A stretch of 64,000 nucleotides of DNA, from NCBI GenBank assembly GCA_963556195.1, contig CAUVYP010001208.1:5332001-5396000 (forward strand), read 5' to 3'. Position 1 is the stretch's first letter. Each line of letters begins with the position of its first letter. This stretch comes from Sepiola atlantica. Taxonomy: Eukaryota; Mollusca; Cephalopoda; Sepiida; Sepiolidae. The notes under the pieces were generated by a model. That model was not told the DNA's origin. It searched no databases and saw only the letters and a program-made list of their open reading frames with translations. The translations under genes were made by a program, and so were the position numbers. This document shows positions 11,901 through 24,992 of the stretch, piece by piece.

Positions 11901-14019
11901 GTTTCAGAAGTGCAGCTCTTGTACTGCCGGAGATATGTCGATACAAACTGAATACGCAAAACATCAACAAAATTTAGCGCGTTTGAAAGTTGATATCGCT
12001 TTTGTTTATAACTTCCACATTTATTCGAATTGTGCAACGAAACTTTGCGGACAGTCGCGGAGACACATGTTCTACTGAAGTACCAAGTTTCAGAAGTGCG
12101 GCTCTTGTACTGCCGGAGATATGTCGATACAAACTGAATACGCAAAAAATCAACAAAATTTAGCGCGTTTTAAAGTTGATATCGCTTTTGTTTATAACTT
12201 CCACATTTATTCGAATTGTGCAACGAAACTTTGCACAGATTAGCGGAGTAACATGTTCTACTGAAGTACCAAGTTTCAGAAGTGCAGCTCTTGTACTGCC
12301 GGAGATATGTCGATACAAACTGAATACGCAAAACATCAACAAAATTTAGCGCGTTTTAAAGTTGATATCGCTTTTGTTTATAACTTCCACATTTATTCGA
12401 ATTGTGCAACGAAACTTTGCACAGATTAGCGGAGTCACATTTTCTACTGAAGTACCAAGTTTCAGAAGTGCAGCTCTTGTACTGCCGGAGATATGTCGAT
12501 ACAAACTGAATACGCAAAACATCAACAAAATTTAGCGCGTTTTAAAGTTGATATCGCTTTTGTTTATAACTTCCACATTTATTCGAATTGTGCAACGAAA
12601 CTTTGCAGACAGTCGCGGAGACACATGTTCTACTGAAGTACCAAGTTTCAGAAGTGCAGCTCTTGTACTGCCGGAGATATGTCGATACAAACTGAATACG
12701 CAAAACATCAACAAAATTTAGCGCGTTTTAAAGTTGATATCGCTTTTGTTTATAACTTCCACATTTATTCGAATTGTGCAACGAAACTTTGCACAGATTA
12801 GCGGACTAACATGTTCTACTGAAGTACCAAGTTTCAGAAGTGCATCTCTTGTACTGCCGGAGATATGTCGATACAAACTGAATACGCCAACTATCAACAA
12901 AATTTAGTGCGATTTAAAGTTGATATCGCTTTTGTTTATAACTTCACCATTCTTTAGAATTGTGCAACGAAACTTTGCAGAGATAAGCGGAGTCACATGT
13001 TCTACTGAAGTACCAAGTTTCAGAAGTGCAGCTCTTGTACTACCGGAGATATGTCGATACAAACTGAATACGCAAAACATCAACAAAATTTAGCGCGTTT
13101 TAAAGTTGATATCGCTTTTGTTTATAACTTCCACATTTATTCGAATTGTGCAACGAAACTTTGCACAGATTAGCGGAGTCACATTTTCTACTGAAGTACC
13201 AAGTTTCAGAAGTGCAGCTCTTGTACTGCCGGAGATATGTCGATACAAACTGAATACGCAAAACATCAACAAAATTTAGCCCGTTTTAAAGTTGATATCG
13301 CTTTTGTTTATAACTTCCACATTTATTCCAATTGTGCAACGAAACTTTGCAGACAGTCGCGGAGGCACATTTTCTACTGAAGTACCAAGTTTCAGAAGTG
13401 CAGCTCTTGTACTGCCGGAGATATGTCGATACAAACTGAATACGCAAAACATCAACAAAATTTAGCGCGTTTTAAAGTTGATATCGCTTTTGTTTATAAC
13501 TTCCACATTTATTCGAATTGTGCAACGAAACTTTGCACAGATTAGCGGAGTCACATGTTCTACTGAAGTACCAAGTTTCAGAAGTGCAGCTCTTGTACTG
13601 CCGGTCATATGTCGATACAAACTGAATACGCAAAACATCAACAAAATTTAGCGCGTTTTAAAGTTGATATCGCTTTTGTTTATAACTTCCACATTTATTC
13701 GAATTGTGCAACGAAACTTTGTAGACAGTCGCGGATAGGCCTTTTCTACTGAAGTACCAAGTTTCAGAAGTGCAGCTCTTGTACTGCCGGAGATATGTCG
13801 ATACAAACTGAATACGCAAAACATCAACAAAATTTAGCGCGTTTTAAAGTTGATATCGCTTTTGCTTATAACTTCCACATTTATTCGAATTGTGAAACGA
13901 AACTTTACAGACCGTCGCGGAGACACACGTTCTACTGAAGTACCAAGTTTCAGAAGTGCAGCTCTTGTACTGCCGGAGATATGTCGATACAAACTGAATA
14001 CGCAAAACATCAACAAAAT

Positions 14020-15218
14020 TTAGCGCGTTTTAAAGTTGATATCGCTTTTGTTTATAACTTCCACATTTATTCGAATTGTGCAACGAAACTTTGCACAGAT
14101 TAGCGGAGTCACATTTTCTACTGAAGTACCAAGTTTCAGAAGTGCAGCTCTTGTACTGCCGGAGATATGTCGATCCAAACTGAATACGCAAAACATCAAC
14201 AAAATTTAGCGCGTTTGAAAGTTGATATCGCTTTTGTTTATAACTTCCACATTTATTCGAATTGTGCAACGAAACTTTGCAGACAGTCGCGGAGACACAT
14301 GTTCTACTGAAGTACCAAGTTTCAGAAGTGCAGCTCTTGTACTGCCGGAGATATGTCGATACAAACTGAATACGCAAAACATCGACAAAATTTAGCGCGT
14401 TTTAAAGTTGATATCGCTTTTGTTTATAACTTCCACATTTATTCGAATTGTGCAACGAAACTTTGCACAGATTAGCGGAGTCACATTTTCTACTGAAGTA
14501 CTAAGTTTCAGAAGTGCAGCTCTTGTACTGCCGGAGATATGTCGATACAAACTGAATACGCAAAACATCGACAAAATTTAGCGCGTTTTAAAGTTGATAT
14601 CGCTTTTGTTTATAACTTCCACATTTATTCGAATTGTGCAACGAAACTTTGCACAGATTAGCGGAGTCACATGTTCTACTGAAGTACCAAGTTTCAGAAG
14701 TGCAGCTCTTGTACTGCCGGAGATATGTCGATACAAACTGAATACGCAAAACATCAACAAAATTTAGCGCGTTTTAAAGTTGATATCGCTTTTGTTTATA
14801 ACTTCCACATTTATTCGAATTGTGCAACGAAACTTTGCAGTCAGTCGCGGATAGGCCTTTGCTACTGAAGTACCAAGTTTCAGAAGTGCAGCTCTTGTAC
14901 TGCCGGAAATATGTCGATACAAACTGAATACGCAAAACATCAACAAAATTAAGCGCGTTTTAAAGTTGATATCGCTTTTGTTTATAACTTCCACATTTAT
15001 TCGAATTGTGCAACGAAACTTTGCAGACAGTCGCGGAGACACATGTTCTACTGAAGTACCAAGTTTCAGAAGTGCAGCTCTTGTACTGCCGGAGATATGT
15101 CGATACAAACTGAATACGCAAAACATCAACAAAATTTAGCGCGTTTTAAAGTTGATATCGCTTTTGTTTATAACTTCCACATTTATTCGAATTGTGCAAC
15201 GAAACTTTGCACAGATTA
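14020..15218 (+). repeat. Transition block B-A-S-H-C-K before the 12.8-kb duplication
   Basis: The B monomer at 14020 carries the rare change gtcgatccaaactg. It is followed by A and S monomers with catcgac at their edges, then H, C (box beginning agtcagtcgcgg) and K, and the start of an H. The same gatccaaac-A-S module recurs at 20158, 32991, 41732, 43591, 45823, 47682, 49913, 53447, 55121 and 57167, so it is a stable HOR module. The C/K edge at about 14,951 reads attaagcg instead of atttagcg. Confidence 0.75.
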
Positions 15219-17367
15219 GCGGAGTCACATGTTCTACTGAAGTACCAAGTTTCAGAAGTGCAGCTCTTGTACTGCCGGAGATATGTCGATACAAACCGAA
15301 TACGCAAAACATCAACAAAATTTAGCGCGTTTTAAAGTTGATATCGCTTTTGTTTATAACTTCCACATTTATTCGAATTGTGCAACGAAACTTTGCACAG
15401 ATTAGCGGAGTCACATTTTCTACTGAAGTACCAAGTTTCAGAAGTGCAGCTCTTGTACTGCCGGAGATATGTCGATACAAACTGAAAACGCAAAACATCA
15501 ACAAAATTTAGCGCGTTTGAAAGTTGATATCGCTTTTGTTTATAACTTCCACATTTATTCGAATTGTGCAACGAAACTTTGCAGACAGTCGCGGAGACAC
15601 ATGTTATACTGAAGTACCAAGTTTCAGAAGTGCAGCTCTTGTACTACCGGAGATATGTCGATACAAACTGAATACGCAAAACATCAACAAAATTTAGCGC
15701 GTTTTAAAGTTGATATCGCTTTTGTTTATAACTTCCACATTTATTCGAATTGTGCAACGAAACTTTGCACAGATAAGCGGAGTCACATGTTCTACTGAAG
15801 TACCAAGTTTCAGAAGTGCAGCTCTTGTACTGCCGGAGATATGTCGATACAAACTGAATACGCAAAACATCAACAAAATTTAGCGCGTTTTAAAGTTGAT
15901 ATCGCTTTTGTTTATAACTTCCACATTTATTCGAATTGTGCAACGAAACTTTGCACAGATAAGCGGAGTAACATGTTCTGTTGAAGTACTAAGTTTCAGA
16001 AGTGCAGCTCTTGTACTGCCGGAGATATGTCGATACAAACTGAATACGCAAACTATCAACAAAATTTAGTGCGATTTAAAGTTGATATCGCTTTTGTTTA
16101 TAACTTCACCATTCTTTAGAATTGTGCAACGAAACTTTGCAGAGATAAGCGGAGTCACATGTTCTACTGAAGTACCAAGTTTCAGAAGTGCAGCTCTTGT
16201 ACTACCGGAGATATGTCGATACAAACTGAATACGCAAAACATCAACAAAATTTAGCGCGTTTTAAAGTTGATATCGCTTTTGTTTATAACTTCCACATTT
16301 ATTCGAATTGTGCAACGAAACTTTGCACAGATTAGCGGAGTCACATTTTCTACTGAAGTACCAAGTTTCAGAAGTGCAGCTCTTGTACTGCCGGAGATAT
16401 GTCGATACAAACTGAATACGCAAAACATCAACAAAATTTAGCCCGTTTTAAAGTTGATATCGCTTTTGTTTATAACTTCCACATTTATTCCAATTGTGCA
16501 ACGAAACTTTGCAGACAGTCGCGGAGGCACATTTTCTACTGAAGTACCAAGTTTCAGAAGTGCAGCTCTTGTACTGCCGGAGATATGTCGATACAAACTG
16601 AATACGCAAAACATCAACAAAATTTAGCGCGTTTTAAAGTTGATATCGCTTTTGTTTATAACTTCCACATTTATTCGAATTGTGCAACGAAACTTTGCAC
16701 AGATTAGCGGAGTCACATGTTCTACTGAAGTACCAAGTTTCAGAAGTGCAGCTCTTGTACTGCCGGAGATATGTCGATACAAACTGAATACGCAAAACAT
16801 CAACAAAATTTAGCGCGTTTTAAAGTTGATATCGCTTTTGTTTATAACTTCCACATTTATTCGAATTGTGCAACGAAACTTTGTAGACAGTCGCGGATAG
16901 GCCTTTTCTACTGAAGTACCAAGTTTCAGAAGTGCAGCTCTTGTACTGCCGGAGATATGTCGATACAAACTGAATACGCAAAACATCAACAAAATTTAGC
17001 GCGTTTTAAAGTTGATATCGCTTTTGCTTATAACTTCCACATTTATTCGAATTGTGAAACGAAACTGTACAGACCGTCGCGGAGACACACGTTCTACTGA
17101 AGTACCAAGTTTCAGAAGTGCAGCTCTTGTACTGCCGGAGATATGTCGATACAAACTGAATACGCAAAACATCAACAAAATTTAGCGCGTTTTAAAGTTG
17201 ATATCGCTTTTGTTTATAACTTCCACATTTATTCGAATTGTGCAACGAAACTTTGCACAGATTAGCGGAGTAACATGTTCTACTGAAGTACCAAGTTTCA
17301 GAAGTGCAGCTCTTGTACTGCCGGAGATATGTCGATACAAACTGAATACGCAAAACATCAACAAAAT
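15136..17367 (+). repeat. 12-mer HOR (2232 bp), copy 1
   Basis: The order is H-B-A-H-H-E-B-D-H-C-F-H, with caaaccgaa at the end of the first H and gttatactg in the A. The next copy is 17368-19599 with the same order. Differences include tcacgg (17,821) against tcgcgg, and gtactaag against gtaccaag in D near 18,779. The whole pair is repeated at 27969-32432 by the 12.8-kb duplication. Confidence 0.85.
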
Positions 17368-19599
17368 TTAGCGCGTTTTAAAGTTGATATCGCTTTTGTT
17401 TATAACTTCCACATTTATTCGAATTGTGCAACGAAACTTTGCACAGATTAGCGGAGTCACATGTTCTACTGAAGTACCAAGTTTCAGAAGTGCAGCTCTT
17501 GTACTGCCGGAGATATGTCGATACAAACCGAATACGCAAAACATCAACAAAATTTAGCGCGTTTTAAAGTTGATATCGCTTTTGTTTATAACTTCCACAT
17601 TTATTCGAATTGTGCAACGAAACTTTGCACAGATTAGCGGAGTCACATTTTCTACTGAAGTACCAAGTTTCAGAAGTGCAGCTCTTGTACTGCCGGAGAT
17701 ATGTCGATACAAACTGAAAACGCAAAACATCAACAAAATTTAGCGCGTTTGAAAGTTGATATCGCTTTTGTTTATAACTTCCACATTTATTCGAATTGTG
17801 CAACGAAACTTTGCAGACAGTCACGGAGACACATGTTATACTGAAGTACCAAGTTTCAGAAGTGCAGCTCTTGTACTACCGGAGATATGTCGATACAAAC
17901 TGAATACGCAAAACATCAACAAAATTTAGCGCGTTTTAAAGTTGATATCGCTTTTGTTTATAACTTCCACATTTATTCGAATTGTGCAACGAAACTTTGC
18001 ACAGATAAGCGGAGTCACATGTTCTACTGAAGTACCAAGTTTCAGAAGTGCAGCTCTTGTACTGCCGGAGATATGTCGATACAAACTGAATACGCAAAAC
18101 ATCAACAAAATTTAGCGCGTTTTAAAGTTGATATCGCTTTTGTTTATAACTTCCACATTTATTCGAATTGTGCAACGAAACTTTGCACAGATAAGCGGAG
18201 TAACATGTTCTGTTGAAGTACTAAGTTTCAGAAGTGCAGCTCTTGTACTGCCGGAGATATGTCGATACAAACTGAATACGCAAACTATCAACAAAATTTA
18301 GTGCGATTTAAAGTTGATATCGCTTTTGTTTATAACTTCACCATTCTTTAGAATTGTGCAACGAAACTTTGCAGAGATAAGCGGAGTCACATGTTCTACT
18401 GAAGTACCAAGTTTCAGAAGTGCAGCTCTTGTACTACCGGAGATATGTCGATACAAACTGAATACGCAAAACATCAACAAAATTTAGCGCGTTTTAAAGT
18501 TGATATCGCTTTTGTTTATAACTTCCACATTTATTCGAATTGTGCAACGAAACTTTGCACAGATTAGCGGAGTCACATTTTCTACTGAAGTACCAAGTTT
18601 CAGAAGTGCAGCTCTTGTACTGCCGGAGATATGTCGATACAAACTGAATACGCAAAACATCAACAAAATTTAGCCCGTTTTAAAGTTGATATCGCTTTTG
18701 TTTATAACTTCCACATTTATTCCAATTGTGCAACGAAACTTTGCAGACAGTCGCGGAGGCACATTTTCTACTGAAGTACTAAGTTTCAGAAGTGCAGCTC
18801 TTGTACTGCCGGAGATATGTCGATACAAACTGAATACGCAAAACATCAACAAAATTTAGCGCGTTTTAAAGTTGATATCGCTTTTGTTTATAACTTCCAC
18901 ATTTATTCGAATTGTGCAACGAAACTTTGCACAGATTAGCGGAGTCACATGTTCTACTGAAGTACCAAGTTTCAGAAGTGCAGCTCTTGTACTGCCGGAG
19001 ATATGTCGATACAAACTGAATACGCAAAACATCAACAAAATTTAGCGCGTTTTAAAGTTGATATCGCTTTTGTTTATAACTTCCACATTTATTCGAATTG
19101 TGCAACGAAACTTTGTAGACAGTCGCGGATAGGCCTTTTCTACTGAAGTACCAAGTTTCAGAAGTGCAGCTCTTGTACTGCCGGAGATATGTCGATACAA
19201 ACTGAATACGCAAAACATCAACAAAATTTAGCGCGTTTTAAAGTTGATATCGCTTTTGCTTATAACTTCCACATTTATTCGAATTGTGAAACGAAACTGT
19301 ACAGACCGTCGCGGAGACACACGTTCTACTGAAGTACCAAGTTTCAGAAGTGCAGCTCTTGTACTGCCGGAGATATGTCGATACAAACTGAATACGCAAA
19401 ACATCAACAAAATTTAGCGCGTTTTAAAGTTGATATCGCTTTTGTTTATAACTTCCACATTTATTCGAATTGTGCAACGAAACTTTGCACAGATTAGCGG
19501 AGTAACATGTTCTACTGAAGTACCAAGTTTCAGAAGTGCAGCTCTTGTACTGCCGGAGATATGTCGATACAAACTGAATACGCAAACTATCAACAAAAT
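17368..19599 (+). repeat. 12-mer HOR (2232 bp), copy 2
   Basis: Same monomer order as 15136-17367. The last H ends cgcaaactatc and leads straight into another E at 19600, so the third cycle enters the pattern at a different phase (E after 7 monomers instead of 12). This shows a partial-unit exchange at about 19,580. Confidence 0.85.
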
Positions 19600-22575
19600 T
19601 TAGTGCGATTTAAAGTTGATATCGCTTTTGTTTATAACTTCACCATTCTTTAGAACTGTGCAACGAAACTTTGCAGAGATAAGCGGAGTCACATGTTCTA
19701 CTGAAGTACCAAGTTTCAGAAGTGCAGCTCTTGTACTACCAGAGATATGTCGATACAAACTGAATACGCAAAACATCAACAAAATTTAGCGCGTTTTAAA
19801 GTTGATATCGCTTTTGTTTATAACTTCCACATTTATTCGAATTGTGCAACGAAACTTTGCACAGATTAGCGGAGTCACATTTTCTACTGAAGTACCAAGT
19901 TTCAGAAGTGCAGCTCTTGTACTGCCGGAGATATGTCGATACAAACTGAATACGCAAAACATCAACAAAATTTAGCCCGTTTTAAAGTTGATATCGCTTT
20001 TGTTTATAACTTCCACATTTATTCGAATTGTGCAACGAAACTTTGCAGACAGTCGCGGAGACACATGTTCTACTGAAGTACCAAGTTTCAGAAGTGCAGC
20101 TCTTGTACTGCCGGAGATATGTCGATACAAACTGAATACGCAAAACATCAACAAAATTTAGCGCGTTTTAAAGTTGATATCGCTTTTGTTTATAACTTCC
20201 ACATTTATTCGAATTGTGCAACGAAACTTTGCACAGATTAGCGGAGTAACATGTTCTACTGAAGTACCAAGTTTCAGAAGTGCAGCTCTTGTACTGCCGG
20301 AGATATGTCGATCCAAACTGAATACGCAAAACATCAACAAAATTTAGCGCGTTTGAAAGTTGATATCGCTTTTGTTTATAACTTCCACATTTATTCGAAT
20401 TGTGCAACGAAACTTTGCAGACAGTCGCGGAGACACATGTTCTACTGAAGTACCAAGTTTCAGAAGTGCAGCTCTTGTACTGCCGGAGATATGTCGATAC
20501 AAACTGAATACGCAAAACATCGACAAAATTTAGCGCGTTTTAAAGTTGATATCGCTTTTGTTTATAACTTCCACATTTATTCGAATTGTGCAACGAAACT
20601 TTGCACAGATTAGCGGAGTCACATTTTCTACTGAAGTACTAAGTTTCAGAAGTGCAGCTCTTGTACTGCCGGAGATATGTCGATACAAACTGAATACGCA
20701 AAACATCAACAAAATTTAGCGCGTTTTAAAGTTGATACCGCTTTTGTTTATAACTTCCACATTTATTCGAATTGTGCAACGAAACTTTGCAGACAGTCGC
20801 GGATAGGCCTTTGCTACTGAAGTACCAAGTTTCAGAAGTGCAGCTCTTGTACTGCCGGAGATATGTCGATACAAACTGAATACGCAAAACATCAACAAAA
20901 TTAAGCGCGTTTTAAAGTTGATATCGCTTTTGTTTATAACTTCCACATTTATTCGAATTGTGCAACGAAACTTTGCAGACAGTCGCGGAGACACATGTTC
21001 TACTGAAGTACCAAGTTTCAGAAGTGCAGCTCTTGTACTGCCGGAGATATGTCGATACAAACTGAATACGCAACACATCAACAAAATTTAGCGCGTTTTA
21101 AAGTTGATATCGCTTTTGTTTATAACTTCCACATTTATTCGAATTGTGCAACGAAACTTTGCACAGATTAGCGGAGTCACATGTTCTACTGAAGTACCAA
21201 GTTTCAGAAGTGCAGCTCTTGTACTGCCGGAGATATGTCGATACAAACCGAATACGCAAAACATCAACAAAATTTAGCGCGTTTTAAAGTTGATATCGCT
21301 TTTGTTTATAACTTCCACATTTATTCGAATTGTGCAACGAAACTTTGCACAGATTAGCGGAGTCACATTTTCTACTGAAGTACCAAGTTTCAGAAGTGCA
21401 GCTCTTGTACTGCCGGAGATATGTCGATACAAACTGAAAACGCAAAACATCAACAAAATTTAGCGCGTTTGAAAGTTGATATCGCTTTTGTTTATAACTT
21501 CCACATTTATTCGAATTGTGCAACGAAACTTTGCAGACAGTCGCGGAGACACATGTTATACTGAAGTACCAAGTTTCAGAAGTGCAGCTCTTGTACTACC
21601 GGAGATATGTCGATACAAACTGAATACGCAAAACATCAACAAAATTTAGCGCGTTTTAAAGTTGATATCGCTTTTGTTTATAACTTCCACATTTATTCGA
21701 ATTGTGCAACGAAACTTTGCACAGATAAGCGGAGTCACATGTTCTACTGAAGTACCAAGTTTCAGAAGTGCAGCTCTTGTACTGCCGGAGATATGTCGAT
21801 ACAAACTGAATACGCAAAACATCAACAAAATTTAGCGCGTTTTAAAGTTGATATCGCTTTTGTTTATAACTTCCACATTTATTCGAATTGTGCAACGAAA
21901 CTTTGCACAGATTAGCGGAGTAACATGTTCTACTGAAGTACCAAGTTTCAGAAGTGCAGCTCTTGTACTGCCGGAGATATGTCGATACAAACTGAATACG
22001 CAAACTATCAACAAAATTTAGTGCGATTTAAAGTTGATATCGCTTTTGTTTATAACTTCACCATTCTTTAGAATTGTGCAACGAAACTTTGCAGAGATAA
22101 GCGGAGTCACATGTTCTACTGAAGTACCAAGTTTCAGAAGTGCAGCTCTTGTACTACCGGAGATATGTCGATACAAACTGAATACGCAAAACATCAACAA
22201 AATTTAGCCCGTTTTAAAGTTGATATCGCTTTTGTTTATAACTTCCACATTTATTCCAATTGTGCAACGAAACTTTGCAGACAGTCGCGGAGGCACATTT
22301 TCTACTGAAGTACCAAGTTTCAGAAGTGCAGCTCTTGTACTGCCGGAGATATGTCGATACAAACTGAATACGCAAAACATCAACAAAATTTAGCGCGTTT
22401 TAAAGTTGATATCGCTTTTGTTTATAACTTCCACATTTATTCGAATTGTGCAACGAAACTTTGCACAGATTAGCGGAGTCACATGTTCTACTGAAGTACC
22501 AAGTTTCAGAAGTGCAGCTCTTGTACTGCCGGAGATATGTCGATACAAACTGAATACGCAAAACATCAACAAAAT
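19600..22575 (+). repeat. E-B-A/D hybrid, gatccaaac module and E-D-H block
   Basis: The order from 19600 is E, B, a recombinant monomer at 19972 (D-like left edge tttagcccg with a P box of type A), H with gatccaaac, A, S, C, K, H, B, A with gttatactg, H, H, E, D and H. The E at 22018 is followed directly by D, so one B is missing relative to the usual E-B-D order. A CpG-altering change gttgataccg at about 20,737 removes the GATATC of that monomer. Confidence 0.8.
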
Positions 22576-24435
22576 TTAGCGCGTTTTAAAGTTGATATCG
22601 CTTTTGTTTATAACTTCCACATTTATTCGAATTGTGCAACAAAACTTTGCACAGATTAGCGGAGTCACATTTTCTACTGAAGTACCAAGTTTCAGAAGTG
22701 CAGCTCTTGTACTGCCGGAGATATGTCGATACAAACTGAATACGCAAAACATCAACAAAATTTAGCGCGTTTTAAAGTTGATATCGCTTTTGTTTATAAC
22801 TTCCACATTTATTCGAATTGTGCAACGAAACTTTGCAGACAGTCGCGGAGACACATGTTCTACTGAAGTACCAAGTTTCAGAAGTGCAGCTCTTGTAATG
22901 CCGGAGATATGTCGATACAAACTGAATACGCAAAACATCAACAAAATTTAGCGCGTTTGAAAGTTGATATCGCTTTTGTTTATAACTTCCACATTTATTC
23001 GAATTGGGCAACGAAACTTTGCAGACAGTCGCTGGTAGGCCTTTTCTACTGAAGTACCAAGTTTCAGAAGTGCAGCTCTTGTACTGCCGGAGATATGTCG
23101 ATACAAACTGAATACGCAAAACATCGACAAAATTTAGCGCGTTTTAAAGTTGATATCGCTTTTGTTTATAACTTCCACATTTATTCGAATTGTGCAACGA
23201 AACTTTACACAGATTAGCGGAGTCACATTTTCTACTGAAGTACTAAGTTTCAGAAGTGCAGCTCTTGTACTGCCGGAGATATGTCGATACAAACTGAATA
23301 CGCAAAACATCGACAAAATTGAGCGCGTTTTAAAGTTGATATCGCTTTTGTTTATAACTTCCACATTTATTCGAATTGTGCAACAAAACTTTGCACAGAT
23401 TAGCGGAGTCACATTTTCTACTGAAGTACCAAGTTTCAGAAGTGCAGCTCTTGTACTGCCGGAGATATGTCGATACAAACTGAATACGCAAAACATCAAC
23501 AAAATTTAGCGCGTTTTATAGTTGATATCGCTTTTGTTTATAACTTTTACATTTATTCGAATTGTGCAACGAAACTTTGCAGACAGTCGCGGATAGGCCT
23601 TTTCTACTGAAGTACCAAGTTTCAGAAGTGCAGCTCTTGTACTGCCGGAGATATGTCGATACAAACTGAATACGCAAAACATCAACAAAATTTAGCGCGT
23701 TTTAAAGTTGATATCGCTTTTGTTTATAACTTCCACATTTATTCGAATTGTGCAACGAAACTTTGCAGACAGTCGCGGAGACACATGTTCTACTGAAGTA
23801 CATGGTTTCAGAAGTGCAGCTCTTTTACTGCCGGAGATATGTCGATACAAACTGAATACGCAAAACATCAACAAAATTTAGCGTGTTTTAAAGTTGATAT
23901 CGCTTTTGTTTATAACTTCCACATTTATTCGAATTGTGCAACGAAACTTTGCACAGATTAGCGGAGTCACATGTTCTACTGAAGTACCAAGTTTCAGAAG
24001 TGCAGCTCTTGTACTGCCGGAGATATGTCGATACAAACCGAATACGCAAAACATCAACAAAATTTAGCGCGTTTTAAAGTTGATATCGCTTTTGTTTATA
24101 ACTTCCACATTTATTCGAATTGTGCAACGAAACTTTGCACAGATTCGCGGAGTCACATTTTCTACTGAAGTACCAAGTTTCAGAAGTGCAGCTCTTGTAC
24201 TGCCGGAGATATGTCGATACAAACTGAAAACGCAAAACATCAACAAAATTTAGCGCGTTTGAAAGTTGATATCGCTTTTGTTTATAACTTCCACATTTAT
24301 TCGAATTGTGCAACGAAACTTTGCAGACAGTCGCGGAGACACATGTTCTACGGAAGTACCAAGTTTCAGAAGTGCAGCTCTTGTACTACCGGAGATATGT
24401 CGATACAAACTGAATACGCAAAACATCAACAAAAT
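22576..24435 (+). repeat. 10-mer duplicated at 2417-bp spacing, copy 1
   Basis: The order is B-K-C-S-B-C-K-H-B-A. Private markers are caacaaaac in B, ttgggcaac plus gctggtagg in C, aaattgagcg at the S/B edge, gttttatag with aacttttac in C, gtacatggtttc with cttttactg in K, and gattcgcgg in B. The second copy is 24993-26852. Copy 1 alone has cttgtaatg (about 22,897), gcgtgtttt (23,881) and tctacggaag (24,350), which are changes after duplication or allele differences. Confidence 0.88.
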
Positions 24436-24992
24436 TTAGCGCGTTTTAAAGTTGATATCGCTTTTGTTTATAACTTCCACATTTATTCGAATTGTGCAAC
24501 GAAACTTTGCACAGATAAGCGGAGTCACATGTTCTACTGAAGTACCAAGTTTCAGAAGTGCAGCTCTTGTACTGCCGGAGATATGTCGATACAAACTGAA
24601 TACGCAAAACATCAACAAAATTTAGCGCGTTTGAAAGTTGATATCGCTTTTGTTTATAACTTCCACATTTATTCGAATTGTGCAACGAAACTTTGCAGAC
24701 AGTCGCGGAGACACATGTTCTACTGAAGTACAAGTTTCAGAAGTGCAGCTCTTGTACTGCCGGAGATATGTCGATACAAACTGAATACGCAAAACATCGA
24801 CAAAATTTAGCGCGTTTTAAAGTTGATATCGCTTTTGTTTATAACTTCCACATTTATTCGAATTGTGCAACGAAACTTTGCACAGATTAGCGGAGTCACA
24901 TTTTCTACTGAAGTACTAAGTTTCAGAAGTGCAGCTCTTGTACTGCCGGAGATATGTCGATACAAACTGAATACGCAAAACATCAACAAAAT
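24436..24992 (+). repeat. Three-monomer spacer H-A-S with a 1-bp deletion
   Basis: These three monomers (557 bp) separate the two 10-mer copies. The middle A monomer lacks one c (gaagtacaagtttc at about 24,731), which shifts the phase of everything to the right by one base and makes the hairpin stem perfect. Its copy lies at 37269-37825. Confidence 0.88.
24727..24758 (+). other. 1-bp-deleted monomer: perfect 8-bp hairpin stem
   Basis: Deletion of one c gives agtacaag (24727-24734), which pairs exactly with cttgtact (24751-24758) across a 16-base loop. In the rest of the array the left arm keeps the extra c or reads agtactaag. The identical deletion is at 37560-37591 in the second 12.8-kb copy. 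Confidence 0.85.

Larger units (their letters stand above)
7696..14019 (+). repeat. E-B-D-H-C HOR zone (12-mer, then 15-mer)
   Basis: From 7882 the order is E-B-D-H-C-F-H-A-H-B-K-H (12 monomers, 2232 bp). The next cycle from 10114 reads E-B-D-H-C, then a second H-E-B-D, then H-A-H-B-K-H (15 monomers, 2790 bp), so three monomers were gained by an out-of-register exchange. A third cycle starts at 12904 and runs E-B-D-H-C-F before the pattern changes. The segment 9184-11043 matches 11974-13833 monomer by monomer at 2790-bp spacing. The extra E at 11230 carries gttatactg in place of gttctactg. Confidence 0.8.
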
